Of a DNA stretch of 64,000 bases, positions 8,357 to 17,071 are shown piece by piece. The position numbers were made by a program, and so were the translations under genes. Under the pieces are notes generated by a model, which ran no database searches, was not told where the DNA came from, and saw only the letters and a program-made list of their open reading frames with translations. The DNA is from Neorhizobium alkalisoli (GTDB lineage Bacteria > Pseudomonadota > Alphaproteobacteria > Rhizobiales > Rhizobiaceae). Location of the stretch: the NCBI RefSeq assembly GCF_007829835.1, contig NZ_VIWP01000013.1, forward strand, positions 1 to 64,000, given 5' to 3'. Each line of letters begins with the position of its first letter. Position 1 is the stretch's first letter.

Positions 8357-8544
8357 CGCACGCGATCAGGCGTGGAAAAGCTTTCCATGCCTCTTTGTTT
8401 GCCTGAAGACATGTGCTTCCCGGCAGATTTCACCGGCGGATCAGATCGAAATTTTCGGCCTGCAATCCCGCTATAGACCGACTGACAAAAAGACGGCCGT
8501 CCTTTTAAGGATAAGAGCCGGAAACGAACATGAAAGGATAACCA
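8357..8544 (+). promoter_or_regulatory. Long untranslated leader of rplU
   Basis: About 185 bases separate the predicted promoter from the rplU start. The stretch includes a perfect 10-base palindrome GACGGCCGTC (about 8491-8500) flanked by A and T runs, followed by the ribosome site AAAGGA. Ribosomal protein leaders often carry feedback control; I do not recognise a known L21 leader here. Confidence 0.3.
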
Positions 8545-8856
8545 ATGTTCGCAGTCATCAAGACCGGCGGTAAGCAGTACCGCGTGGCAGCCAACGACGT
8601 GCTCACCATCGAAAAGCTGGAAGCCGAAGCTGGTTCCGTAGTCGAATTCAACGAAATCCTGGTTGTCGGCGTTGGCGCCGATGCCAAGTTCGGTGCTCCC
8701 TTCGTTGCTGGTGCAACCGTCAAGGCTGAAGTTGTCGAACATAACCGCGGCAAGAAGGTCATCTCCTTCAAGAAGCGTCGCCGTCAGAATTCCAAGCGAA
8801 TTCGCGGTCATCGTCAGCATCACACGGTCGTCCGCATCACGGACATCCAGGCTTAA
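8545..8856 (+). CDS. rplU: 50S ribosomal protein L21
   Basis: A 103-residue protein starting MFAVIKTGGKQYRV, the invariant beginning of bacterial L21, with the usual basic 23S rRNA-binding stretch (KKRRRQNSKRIRGHRQ). Full length for the family. AAAGGA lies before the ATG. It forms an operon with rpmA 32 bases downstream, the standard arrangement. Confidence 0.98.
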   Translation: MFAVIKTGGKQYRVAANDVLTIEKLEAEAGSVVEFNEILVVGVGADAKFGAPFVAGATVKAEVVEHNRGKKVISFKKRRRQNSKRIRGHRQHHTVVRITDIQA

Positions 8857-8888
8857 TCCGGGTTTCGAAGGTTTAAAGGAGAACTCCA

Positions 8889-9158
8889 ATGGCACATAAA
8901 AAAGCTGGCGGTTCGTCGCGCAACGGTCGCGATTCTGAATCCAAGCGCCTTGGCGTGAAGAAGTTCGGCGGCGAAGTCGTCGTTCCGGGCAACATCATTC
9001 TGCGTCAGCGTGGCACGCAGTGGCATCCGGGCGCCAATGTCGGCCTCGGCAAGGACCACACCATTTTTGCGCTTACGGCCGGTAATGTGAACTACCGTAC
9101 GAAGGCCAATGGCCGAGTATACGTGTCCGTAATGCCGAAAGCCGAAGCAGCAGAATAA
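8889..9158 (+). CDS. rpmA: 50S ribosomal protein L27
   Basis: An 89-residue protein starting MAHKKAGGSSRNGRDSESK, the conserved L27 N-terminus that reaches the peptidyl-transferase centre. No N-terminal cleavage extension of the Firmicute type is present. Strong AAGGAG ribosome site. The operon ends in a clear terminator at 9225-9265. Confidence 0.98.
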   Translation: MAHKKAGGSSRNGRDSESKRLGVKKFGGEVVVPGNIILRQRGTQWHPGANVGLGKDHTIFALTAGNVNYRTKANGRVYVSVMPKAEAAE

Positions 9159-9224
9159 AGCCGGTAAGCGTACTTTAGCAGCCGGTGTCACATCGACCCG
9201 GTTGAACGCGCAAGGTTCAGTCAG

Positions 9225-9265
9225 AAAAAAGGGAAGATGGGACACCACCATCTTCCCTTTTTCTT
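9225..9265 (+). terminator. Intrinsic terminator of rplU-rpmA
   Basis: GGGAAGATGG (9231-9240) pairs perfectly with CCATCTTCCC (9248-9257) around a 7-base loop, preceded by an A run and followed by TTTTTC. Confidence 0.9.
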
Positions 9266-9288
9266 TTTCCCCATCAGGAGGACTGAAC

Positions 9289-9924
9289 ATGCAAGGCGAA
9301 TTATTGAGGGCGAGCCAATCCCGGCCGCCGGAAGAACGGTTGAGACCCGACCGGTCGAGAAGCGATTGCCCCGTCTTATTGTCGAGAAGCCTGGTTCTGC
9401 GGGCTCCCCACGAAGAAGACATTGACGCACTTGCCCATCTCGCCAACAATGCGAATATCGCGACCATGGTGTCGCGTATGCCGCATCCTTATACGGCAAA
9501 AGACGCTGCCGATTTCGTGCGACGCACGAAGGCCGGCGAGATTGGCAAATGCGTCTATGCGATTACCAAAGGTGACAACGGCGCCTTTATGGGCTGCTGC
9601 GCGCTGGAGCCGCAGCTGGATGAGCATACGCTCGAGATCGGCTACTGGCTGGGCGAACCTTACTGGAACCGCGGTTATGCGACCGAGGCGGCCCATGCCC
9701 TGATCGACATGGCCTTCCGCACCCGCAACCATATCGATCATATCGATGCGCGCTGCAGGGTCACCAATGTCGCGTCGCGGCGGGTCATCCAGAAATGCGG
9801 TTTCCAGTTCCAGGGCTCCGGCATGATCGAATGCGTTGCCGCCGGCGGCATGGTGCCCGTCGAATGGTTCCGGCTCGACCGCAAGACCTGGATGTCATTG
9901 CGCAGCTGGGGAGACATGAGATGA
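9289..9924 (+). CDS. GNAT-family N-acetyltransferase (RimJ/RimL type)
   Basis: A 211-residue acetyltransferase. The fold starts near SRSLVLRAPHEEDIDAL; the acceptor side EIGYWLGEPYWNRGYATEA carries the acetyl-CoA binding loop (R/Q-x-x-G-x-A form) seen in RimJ/RimL-like enzymes, and NVASRRVIQKCGF is the typical C-terminal helix. The ATG at 9289 is chosen because CAGGAGG precedes it and because the upstream part of the frame lies in the rpmA terminator. The substrate is unknown. It overlaps the next, related gene by 4 bases. Confidence 0.88.
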   Translation: MQGELLRASQSRPPEERLRPDRSRSDCPVLLSRSLVLRAPHEEDIDALAHLANNANIATMVSRMPHPYTAKDAADFVRRTKAGEIGKCVYAITKGDNGAFMGCCALEPQLDEHTLEIGYWLGEPYWNRGYATEAAHALIDMAFRTRNHIDHIDARCRVTNVASRRVIQKCGFQFQGSGMIECVAAGGMVPVEWFRLDRKTWMSLRSWGDMR

Positions 9925-10508
9925 ACGCCGCTGTTCTGACCAAGACATCTCCGCTGCGCAACTCGCCCGGTCCCTGCCCGGTCATCACCAGCGATCGGCT
10001 AACCTTGCGTCCGCACCGGCTTTCGGATGCGGCAGCGATTGCCGAATCGCTGGCCGACTTCAAGGTCAGCCGCATGCTCGCGCGCGTGCCGCAGCCCTAT
10101 GACCGGCAGGACGCACTGGACTGGCTCGTCCGGCAGACATCCGGGGTGACGCCGGACTGGACGCTGGCGATCACCACCGGTGATGATGTCCATATTGGTA
10201 TGATCGGCATCGAGCTTAGGCATGGCCAATGGCATCTCGGTTACTGGCTGAACCGGTTCTACTGGGATCGCGGCTACATGACGGAAGCGGTGGTTGCCGT
10301 TCTGGAGCGGTTCTTCCGGCGCATGCCGGAAACCGAGATCCATTCGGGCGCCTTTGCCGACAATCTTGCGTCGCTCAACGTCCAGAAGAAGATCGGCTTC
10401 CGCATCACCGATGCGAACCAGGTTTTCAGCATGGCGCGCAACGGCATGGTGCCGCATATCGAAACCCTCCTCCAGCCGGAGGCGTTTCGGCGGCCGTCAC
10501 GACCGTGA
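9921..10508 (+). CDS. GNAT-family N-acetyltransferase (second copy)
   Basis: A 195-residue acetyltransferase of the same subfamily as the preceding gene: TSDRLTLRPHRLSDAAA at the N-terminus, LGYWLNRFYWDRGYMTEAV at the acetyl-CoA site and NLASLNVQKKIGFRI in the last helix. The start ATG overlaps the stop of the first gene (ATGA), so they are co-translated and probably arose by tandem duplication. The substrate cannot be told; a role in protein N-terminal or small-molecule acetylation is possible. Confidence 0.88.
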   Translation: MNAAVLTKTSPLRNSPGPCPVITSDRLTLRPHRLSDAAAIAESLADFKVSRMLARVPQPYDRQDALDWLVRQTSGVTPDWTLAITTGDDVHIGMIGIELRHGQWHLGYWLNRFYWDRGYMTEAVVAVLERFFRRMPETEIHSGAFADNLASLNVQKKIGFRITDANQVFSMARNGMVPHIETLLQPEAFRRPSRP

Positions 10509-10526
10509 TGCGGATTTGAGAAAGAT

Positions 10527-10552
10527 GCCCGGCGGCAAGCCGCCGGGTTTTT
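10527..10552 (+). terminator. Terminator between convergent genes
   Basis: CCCGGCGG (10528-10535) pairs with CCGCCGGG (10540-10547), followed by TTTTT on the plus strand. It follows the second GNAT gene and touches the stop of the convergent gene. Confidence 0.8.
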
Positions 10553-11415
10553 CAGGCGATCTCGACCCGAACGGGAAAATGATCGGAACCGAGCGTATCG
10601 AGATCGACGAAGCAGTCGGTGACGCGCTCTGCCAGACCGGCACTCACAAAACAGTAATCGAGATGCATCTTCTGAGGACCATCACCGGGCGGCTCGGCCC
10701 AGCTGTAGCTTTCGAGCGTCAGCTTTCCGGCGCGGCCGAGCACATCAACCGGCTGGTTGGCTCGCAGGGCGCGGCCATAAAAACGATCCGCGCGGCCGAC
10801 CATGGCAATATATTCGGGCGATTCCGGCTCCATGTTGAAATCGCCCATCATGACGAAATCCTCCGGCAGCGGCGGATCGGCAAAACCCTGATCGGTCGTG
10901 CCGGTAATCGCACCACCCTCCGCCACGAAATTCAGAACCCTATCCTTCAGGAAACGGATCTGATCCAGCCGCTCGTCCGGCGAGACATGGTCGAGATGCA
11001 CGGAATAGGTCCGGAACGCCCCGCCGGGCGCATCGATCACCGCTTCCAGCGCCCCACGCTGCAGGTTGAGTTCGCCGATCGTGCGGCTGCGCGGCAGAAG
11101 AAGGTGCCTTGTGGTCAGGATCGGCCAGCGCGACAGGATCATATTGCCGAACTGGAAGCGGCGTTCGATACGCCGGCCACTGTCATGAGAAATGTCGAGC
11201 AGCACGTCACAGGGCGCGCCGAAGACGTGGAAATGATCGGGCAACAGCGCCTCGAAACGGGCAACGAGATCGCAATGGCCGTTCTTGTGGAAGCCGCGGG
11301 TCACCTCCTGCAAGGCAATGATATCGGCATTTCCGATCTCGGCGGCGATCCGCTCCGGGTCGAAATGACCATCCATGCCGATGCCATATTGAATGTTATA
11401 GCTGACGAACTTCAT
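10552..11415 (-). CDS. Endonuclease/exonuclease/phosphatase-fold protein
   Basis: A 287-residue member of the EEP superfamily (DNase I, exonuclease III, sphingomyelinase-like). Motifs in order: SYNIQYG (N-terminal Asn), ALQEV (metal-binding Glu), MMGDFNMEPES (catalytic Asp/Asn), LDYCFVS and the final SDHFPVRVEI (catalytic His). No signal peptide is seen, so it is probably cytoplasmic. The ATG at 11415 gives the usual MKFVSYNIQYG beginning. Whether it cleaves DNA or a phosphodiester metabolite cannot be told. Confidence 0.88.
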   Translation of the reverse strand: MKFVSYNIQYGIGMDGHFDPERIAAEIGNADIIALQEVTRGFHKNGHCDLVARFEALLPDHFHVFGAPCDVLLDISHDSGRRIERRFQFGNMILSRWPILTTRHLLLPRSRTIGELNLQRGALEAVIDAPGGAFRTYSVHLDHVSPDERLDQIRFLKDRVLNFVAEGGAITGTTDQGFADPPLPEDFVMMGDFNMEPESPEYIAMVGRADRFYGRALRANQPVDVLGRAGKLTLESYSWAEPPGDGPQKMHLDYCFVSAGLAERVTDCFVDLDTLGSDHFPVRVEIA

Positions 11416-11514
11416 GATAGTCTTTGACCTCTCATCCAACCGACGCTATCGAAACCGCAAAATTGCTTTCGCGAAAAGTCCGAAAGCCCTTTACTACAGG
11501 ACCTGTGTAGCAAG

Positions 11515-12576
11515 ATGAAATTTCTCGACGAAGCAAAAGTCTATATCCGCTCCGGCGACGGCGGCGCGGGCTCCGTTTCGTTCCGGCGGGAAAAGTTCGT
11601 CGAATTCGGCGGGCCGGATGGCGGTGATGGCGGTCGCGGTGGCGATGTCTGGGTCGAGGCCGTCAACGGTCTCAACACGCTGATCGACTTCCGTTTCCAG
11701 CAGCATTTCAAGGCCAAGGTCGGCATGCACGGCATGGGCCGCAACCGCACCGGCGCAAACGGCGACGACGTGACGCTGAAAGTCCCGGTCGGCACGCAGA
11801 TTTTCGAAGAAGACAACGAAACTCTCATCATCGACCTGACCAAGGAAGGCCAGCGGTTCCGACTTGCCAAGGGCGGCAATGGCGGTTTCGGCAATGCACA
11901 TTTCAAGACCGCGACCAACCAGGCGCCGAACTGGGCCAATCCGGGCCTCGAAGGTGATGAAAAGACGATCTGGCTGCGCCTGAAGCTGATTGCCGATGCG
12001 GGCCTTGTCGGCCTGCCGAATGCCGGCAAGTCGACCTTCCTCGCCGCGGTCACCCGCGCGCGGCCAAAAATCGCCAATTATCCGTTCACCACCCTGCACC
12101 CGAACCTCGGCGTCGCGACGATCGATGGCCGCGAATTCGTGCTGGCCGATATTCCGGGCTTGATCGAAGGCGCCCATGAAGGCGTCGGCATCGGTGACCG
12201 CTTCCTCGGTCATGTGGAACGAACCCGCGTGCTGTTGCACCTGGTTTCCAGCATGGAAGAAAACGTCGGCAAGGCCTACAAGACGGTCAAGACCGAGCTC
12301 GAAGCCTATGGCGGCGGGCTGATCGACAAGCCGGTTATCGTTGCCCTTTCGCAGATCGACGTGATCGACGAGAAGGAACGCAAGAAGAAAGCCAAGGAAC
12401 TGGAAAAGGCGAGCGGGCAGAAAGCATTCCTCATCTCCGCCATTACCGGCGAAGGCATGACGGATGTTCTGAGAGCGCTACGCGATGTCATCATCGAGGC
12501 GAGTGGCAGCGGCGAGACGGCGCTTCCCGATCGCTCGACGCCGATCCAGGATTTTGACGAGGACGACGAGGCATGA
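11515..12576 (+). CDS. obgE: GTPase ObgE/CgtA
   Basis: A 353-residue ribosome-assembly GTPase. The glycine-rich Obg fold spans about 1-158 (GGPDGGDGGRGGDV), followed by the G domain with G1 GLPNAGKS (166-173), G3 DIPG (212-215) and SQID as G4. The C-terminus is a short acidic tail without the extra domain of some families. The start has no clear Shine-Dalgarno; a small hairpin (CTACA...TGTAG) sits just before it. It overlaps proB by 4 bases. Confidence 0.97.
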   Translation: MKFLDEAKVYIRSGDGGAGSVSFRREKFVEFGGPDGGDGGRGGDVWVEAVNGLNTLIDFRFQQHFKAKVGMHGMGRNRTGANGDDVTLKVPVGTQIFEEDNETLIIDLTKEGQRFRLAKGGNGGFGNAHFKTATNQAPNWANPGLEGDEKTIWLRLKLIADAGLVGLPNAGKSTFLAAVTRARPKIANYPFTTLHPNLGVATIDGREFVLADIPGLIEGAHEGVGIGDRFLGHVERTRVLLHLVSSMEENVGKAYKTVKTELEAYGGGLIDKPVIVALSQIDVIDEKERKKKAKELEKASGQKAFLISAITGEGMTDVLRALRDVIIEASGSGETALPDRSTPIQDFDEDDEA

Positions 12577-13751
12577 GTGCCGAGCGGAAATCGCTAAAGA
12601 GCCATCGCCGTATCGTCATCAAGATCGGCTCGGCTCTGCTGGTCGACCGCAAGACGGGGCTCAAGACCAGCTGGCTCGATGCAATCTGCGCCGATATCGC
12701 GGCGCTGAAGGCTGACGGGATCGAGGTTCTCGTCGTCTCCTCCGGTGCTATCGCCATGGGCCGCACCGTGCTCGACCTGCCCTCGGGCGCGTTGAAGCTG
12801 GAAGAAAGCCAGGCGGCAGCGGCCGTCGGCCAGATCGCTCTCGCAAGAGCCTGGTCGGAAAGCCTGTCGCGAGACGATATCGTCGCCGGCCAGATCCTTC
12901 TGACCCTTGGTGATACGGAAGAGCGCCGGCGTTATCTCAACGCCCGCGCCACGATCAACCAGCTCCTGAAGATCGGCGCTGTGCCGATCATCAACGAAAA
13001 CGACACTGTCGCCACCTCCGAAATCCGTTATGGCGACAATGACCGGCTCGCCGCGCGCGTAGCCACCATGACTGGCGCCGACCTTCTCGTCCTCCTCTCG
13101 GATATCGACGGGCTTTATACGGCGCCGCCGCATCTCGATCCGGATGCGAAATTCCTCGACATCATTCCGGCGATCACGCCTGAGATCGAAGCCATGGCCG
13201 GCGGGGCTGCTTCGGAACTGTCGCGTGGCGGCATGCGCACGAAGATCGATGCTGGCAAGATCGCGACTGGCGCAGGCTGCGCTATGATCATCGCCTCCGG
13301 CAAGACCGACCATCCGCTGCGTGCCATCGAACAGGGCACGCGCTCCTCGTGGTTTTCGCCGTCCGGTACGCCGGTCACCGCCCGCAAGACATGGATTGCG
13401 GGCCAGCTGCTGCCGGCCGGCCAGCTTTTCCTCGACGAAGGCGCCGAAAAGGCGCTCGGCAGCGGCAAGAGCCTGCTTCCTGCTGGCGTGCGCAGGATCG
13501 AAGGTAATTTCCATCGTGGAGATACGGTGGCGATCATCGGCGCCGACGGGCATGAAATCGCCCGTGGACTGGTCAGTTATGATGCCGAGGAAGCGCGCCA
13601 GATCACCGGCCGCAAGTCGAGTGAGATCGAGGCGATCCTGGGTTATGCCGGGCGCGCCGCCATGGTTCATCGCGACGATCTGGTGATGACCGGCGCCGTG
13701 CGCCGTGGCGCGAAAAAGGAAGACCGCAAGGAGGATGCCGCCCATGCTTGA
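12573..13751 (+). CDS. proB: Glutamate 5-kinase
   Basis: A 392-residue enzyme for the first step of proline synthesis (glutamate to glutamyl 5-phosphate). The amino-acid kinase domain begins RIVIKIGSALLV and contains VVSSGAIAMG, NENDTVAT and YGDNDRLAARVA. A PUA domain occupies about residues 285-370. Start ATG overlaps the end of obgE (ATGA), and the end overlaps proA by 8 bases, giving a coupled obgE-proB-proA unit. Confidence 0.97.
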   Translation: MSAERKSLKSHRRIVIKIGSALLVDRKTGLKTSWLDAICADIAALKADGIEVLVVSSGAIAMGRTVLDLPSGALKLEESQAAAAVGQIALARAWSESLSRDDIVAGQILLTLGDTEERRRYLNARATINQLLKIGAVPIINENDTVATSEIRYGDNDRLAARVATMTGADLLVLLSDIDGLYTAPPHLDPDAKFLDIIPAITPEIEAMAGGAASELSRGGMRTKIDAGKIATGAGCAMIIASGKTDHPLRAIEQGTRSSWFSPSGTPVTARKTWIAGQLLPAGQLFLDEGAEKALGSGKSLLPAGVRRIEGNFHRGDTVAIIGADGHEIARGLVSYDAEEARQITGRKSSEIEAILGYAGRAAMVHRDDLVMTGAVRRGAKKEDRKEDAAHA

Positions 13752-15027
13752 TAAGGTCGCAAAAGCGGACGACATCGCCGCCCTGATGGACGAAATCGGC
13801 CGCAACGCCAAAGCAGCCGGGCGCGCGCTTGCGACGGCTTCAACCGAGGCCAAAAACAAGGCGCTCGAGGCCATGGCCGATGCCATCCTGGCAGCAAAGG
13901 ACGAGATCCTCGCCGCCAACGCGGCGGACCTGAAAAATGTCGAGGGCAAGGATCTCCTGCCCTCCTTCATCGACCGCCTGACGCTGACCGAAAAATCGAT
14001 CACCGGCATGGCGGAAGCCTTGCGCGAGATCGCCGCCTTCAAGGATCCGGTCGGCGAAGTGATAGCAGCCTGGGAACGGCCGAACGGGCTGAAGATCGAG
14101 CGGGTGCGCACGCCGCTCGGCGTCATCGGCGTGATTTATGAAAGCCGCCCGAACGTGACGGCCGACGCCGGCGCGCTGTGCCTCAAGGCCGGCAATGCGG
14201 TTATCCTGCGTGGCGGTTCGGATTCGGCGCAGTCATCGCAGGCGATCCATCGCTGCCTCACCGCCGGCCTCAAGTCTGCTGGCCTTCCCGAACATGCGAT
14301 CCAGATCGTTCCGACCACGGACCGTGCGGCCGTCGGCGCCATGCTGTCGGGTCTCGGTGGCGCGATCGACGTTATCGTTCCGCGCGGCGGCAAGAGCCTT
14401 GTTGCCCGTGTGCAGAACGAGGCCCGCGTGCCCGTCTTCGCGCATCTGGAAGGTCTGTGCCATATCTATGTGGACGCGTCCGCCGATCTCGACATGGCAA
14501 GGAAGATCGTCGTCAACGCAAAGATGCGCCGCACCGGCGTCTGCGGCGCGGCCGAAACGCTGCTGGTCGATAGCGCCGCGATCGGCACCCATCTTATACC
14601 GATCCTCGAAGCACTGACGGAAGCCGGCTGCGAAGTTCTCGGCTCCGCAGCCGTGCTGAAAGTGTTTCCGGGCCTCAAGCCGGCAACCGAAGAGGACTGG
14701 CGCACCGAATATCTTGATGCAGTCATTTCGGTGGCGATCGTTGACGGTATTTCCGGCGCGATCAGGCACATCAACACCTATTCGTCGAACCATACCGAAG
14801 CCGTCCTCGCCGAAGACCCTGCCGTGGTTACCCGCTTCTTCAACGAGATCGATTCGGCCATTCTGTTGCACAATGCCTCGACCCAGTTTGCCGATGGCGG
14901 CGAATTCGGCATGGGCGGCGAGATCGGCATTTCGACCGGCAAGATGCATGCGCGTGGCCCGGTCGGTGTCGAACAGCTGACATCCTTCAAATACCGCGTG
15001 CACGGCACCGGCCAGATCCGGCCCTAA
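13744..15027 (+). CDS. proA: Glutamate-5-semialdehyde dehydrogenase (gamma-glutamyl phosphate reductase)
   Basis: A 427-residue NADPH-dependent enzyme that reduces the ProB product to the semialdehyde. The aldehyde dehydrogenase fold is intact, with MRRTGVCGAAETLLV carrying the catalytic Cys and SSNHTEAVLAED near the C-terminus. The ATG at 13744 overlaps proB, has an AAGGAGG site, and gives the standard start MLDKV; the frame is open upstream but inside proB. Confidence 0.97.
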   Translation: MLDKVAKADDIAALMDEIGRNAKAAGRALATASTEAKNKALEAMADAILAAKDEILAANAADLKNVEGKDLLPSFIDRLTLTEKSITGMAEALREIAAFKDPVGEVIAAWERPNGLKIERVRTPLGVIGVIYESRPNVTADAGALCLKAGNAVILRGGSDSAQSSQAIHRCLTAGLKSAGLPEHAIQIVPTTDRAAVGAMLSGLGGAIDVIVPRGGKSLVARVQNEARVPVFAHLEGLCHIYVDASADLDMARKIVVNAKMRRTGVCGAAETLLVDSAAIGTHLIPILEALTEAGCEVLGSAAVLKVFPGLKPATEEDWRTEYLDAVISVAIVDGISGAIRHINTYSSNHTEAVLAEDPAVVTRFFNEIDSAILLHNASTQFADGGEFGMGGEIGISTGKMHARGPVGVEQLTSFKYRVHGTGQIRP

Positions 15028-15033
15028 ATCCCA

Positions 15034-15678
15034 GTGGCTGATGATGTGACGGAAGAAACAGTCGATCGGCACTATCTGTCCATGCCGCATGCCGAGCGCG
15101 GCATGGCCGTTGGCCTGTTTGGCGGGTCGTTCAACCCGCCGCATGCCGGCCATCTCCTTGTTGCAGAAATCGCCCTGCGGCGGCTGGGGCTTGATCAGCT
15201 CTGGTGGATGGTCACACCCGGCAATCCACTGAAGAGCCGCTCCGAACTGGCCTCACTCGGCGACAGGCTGGCGATGTGCGAGCAGCTGATCCACGACCCG
15301 CGCATCAAGATCACCGCCTTCGAAAAAGCCCTCGGCGGCGCTTACACGGCCGATACGCTTGCCCATGTGAAGGCTCGCAATCCTCATATCCACTTCGTCT
15401 GGATCATGGGCGCCGATAGTCTGCAGACCTTCCATCTCTGGCAGAAATGGCGGGAGATCGCCACGACGTTTCCGATCGCAGTCATCGACCGGCCGGGCGC
15501 GACCCTCTCCTTCCTCTCATCGAAAATGGCCCGCACCTTCGATTACGCGCGAGTGGATGAGGACGATGTCGGCACGTTATGGAAGCAGAAGGCGCCGGCA
15601 TGGACCTTCATCCACGGCCCCCGCTCGACCCTGAGCTCCACGGCGATACGCGCCACGAAAGCCCCGCAACCGGAGTGA
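15034..15678 (+). CDS. nadD: Nicotinate-nucleotide adenylyltransferase
   Basis: A 214-residue enzyme of NAD synthesis (nicotinate mononucleotide plus ATP to deamido-NAD). GLFGGSFNPPHAGHLL holds the HxGH nucleotidyl-transferase motif and SSTAIR is the C-terminal ISSTxIR signature. The GTG at 15034 follows proA by 6 bases; an ATG at 15082 is an alternative start. Confidence 0.95.
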   Translation: MADDVTEETVDRHYLSMPHAERGMAVGLFGGSFNPPHAGHLLVAEIALRRLGLDQLWWMVTPGNPLKSRSELASLGDRLAMCEQLIHDPRIKITAFEKALGGAYTADTLAHVKARNPHIHFVWIMGADSLQTFHLWQKWREIATTFPIAVIDRPGATLSFLSSKMARTFDYARVDEDDVGTLWKQKAPAWTFIHGPRSTLSSTAIRATKAPQPE

Positions 15679-15806
15679 AGACCGGCCATGTGACACTTCG
15701 TTGAAGTTTTCCGGCAGTCGATCACCTTTTTGGACAAACCCTTGAAACATTAACCATTCGGTGCCAACTTTGCATAAGCGGGCGATTCTGATTTCACCCG
15801 CTGGAA

Positions 15807-16259
15807 GTGCATGTTGCTGTTACCTGGACGAAAGGACAAACCCTGACAACAGTACACGCCAAGGGGAAGGTGCCTGGCATCCTCCCGCAGAGCCTGGAAC
15901 GTGGCGCCGATGCCGCCGCCCGTGCTCTCGAACTGGTCCTCGCAAGCCTTGAGGACTCCAAAGCTGAAGATATCGTCTCCATCAACATTGTCGGAAAATC
16001 CGCTCTGGGCGACTACATGGTCGTGGTCTCCGGGCGATCGACCCGGCATGTCATGGCGATCGCCGACCATCTGATGAAAGACCTGAAGGACGAAGGCCTC
16101 GGTACGGCCCGCGTCGAAGGTCTCGAAACCGGTGACTGGGTGCTGATTGACACGGGCGACATCATCATCCACGTGTTCCGCCCCGAAGTCCGCGAGTTCT
16201 ACAACATCGAGAAGATGTGGGCCGCTCCGGATATCGAGGAAGGCACACTGCTACACTGA
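15807..16259 (+). CDS. rsfS: Ribosomal silencing factor RsfS
   Basis: A protein of up to 150 residues of the DUF143/RsfS family, which binds L14 and blocks subunit joining in starvation. The conserved core is KAEDIVSINIVGKSALGDYMVVVSG (written here only as a run from Lys to Gly near residues 50-75) followed by RHVMAIADHL and GDWVLIDTGDIIIHVF. The start is unsure: GTG at 15807 gives the longest frame but lacks a good ribosome site, while AAAGGA at about 15833 precedes a CTG; the true start may be nearer the conserved core. Confidence 0.92.
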   Translation: MHVAVTWTKGQTLTTVHAKGKVPGILPQSLERGADAAARALELVLASLEDSKAEDIVSINIVGKSALGDYMVVVSGRSTRHVMAIADHLMKDLKDEGLGTARVEGLETGDWVLIDTGDIIIHVFRPEVREFYNIEKMWAAPDIEEGTLLH

Positions 16260-16290
16260 CAGGCTTTTAAGGCACGTCCTTTAAAGTCGG

Positions 16291-16374
16291 GTTGGTTCGG
16301 ATTTGATCTGGAGGCGATGAGCATCTGCTCTTCGCCGAGAGAGAATTTCGGCGAGTTTCGGTAGCCAAACCAAC
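16291..16374 (+). ncRNA. Possible structured leader upstream of rlmH
   Basis: GTTGGTT (16291-16297) pairs with AACCAAC (16368-16374) and an inner CGCCGA/TCGGCG stem lies between them, all directly before the rlmH ribosome site. The fold is plausible from inspection only. Confidence 0.3.
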
Positions 16375-16384
16375 GGATCAGGAC

Positions 16385-16867
16385 ATGCGAATCAGCCTCT
16401 TTGCCGTAGGACGGCTCAAAGCCGGCCCGGAGAAGGATCTTGCGTCGCGCTATCTCGACCGCTTTGCCAAGGCTGGCCCGGCGGTAGGGCTGGAATTGGC
16501 CAAAATGGTCGAGGTCCAGGAGAGCCGCGCCTCCAATGCCGAGACGCGCAAGCGCGAAGAAGGCGGCATGCTCGAAAAAGCGCTGCCGGAAGGTGCCATC
16601 CTCATCCTGCTCGACGAACGCGGCAAGGCGCTCGACAGCGAAGCCTTTGCGGACTTCATCGGCCGGCACCGCGACAATGGAAAGCGCGACATGCTGCTGG
16701 CGATCGGCGGCGCCGACGGGCTCGACCCTGAACTTCGCGCCCGCGCAGACATGGTGATCAATCTCGGCACCATGACTTGGCCGCACCAACTCGTGCGCAT
16801 CCTCATCGCCGAGCAGCTTTACCGGGCCGTGACCATTCTTTCCGGCCACCCCTATCACCGCGTCTGA
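16385..16867 (+). CDS. rlmH: 23S rRNA pseudouridine-1915 N3-methyltransferase
   Basis: A 160-residue SPOUT methyltransferase that methylates pseudouridine 1915 in helix 69. LLAIGGADGLDPELRARAD and the C-terminal QLVRILIAEQLYRAVTIL with GHPYHR form the knotted SAM site. Length fits the family. AGGA precedes the ATG. It follows rsfS, the common bacterial pairing. Confidence 0.96.
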   Translation: MRISLFAVGRLKAGPEKDLASRYLDRFAKAGPAVGLELAKMVEVQESRASNAETRKREEGGMLEKALPEGAILILLDERGKALDSEAFADFIGRHRDNGKRDMLLAIGGADGLDPELRARADMVINLGTMTWPHQLVRILIAEQLYRAVTILSGHPYHRV

Positions 16868-17071
16868 GCCCGGCTGACGCCAGACATCTCCCTCAGTCGA
16901 TCACGGCTCACGCAAGCTGAACTTCTTAAGCTGCGACAAACGCGACTTGGGAAATCCCCCGGGGAAATCCTTGGAAGCTTCAGCTATCGTTTACCTTCAA
17001 ACACGATGTTGTTTGTGGCCTGGCTGAGCAAATCAGCTTACCTTTTCGGCCGATTGATCTTCGGAGAACCA

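Noticed and set aside
12594..14126. Long antisense frame (510 codons) opposite proB/proA
   Set aside because: Shadow of real genes with intact motifs on the plus strand.
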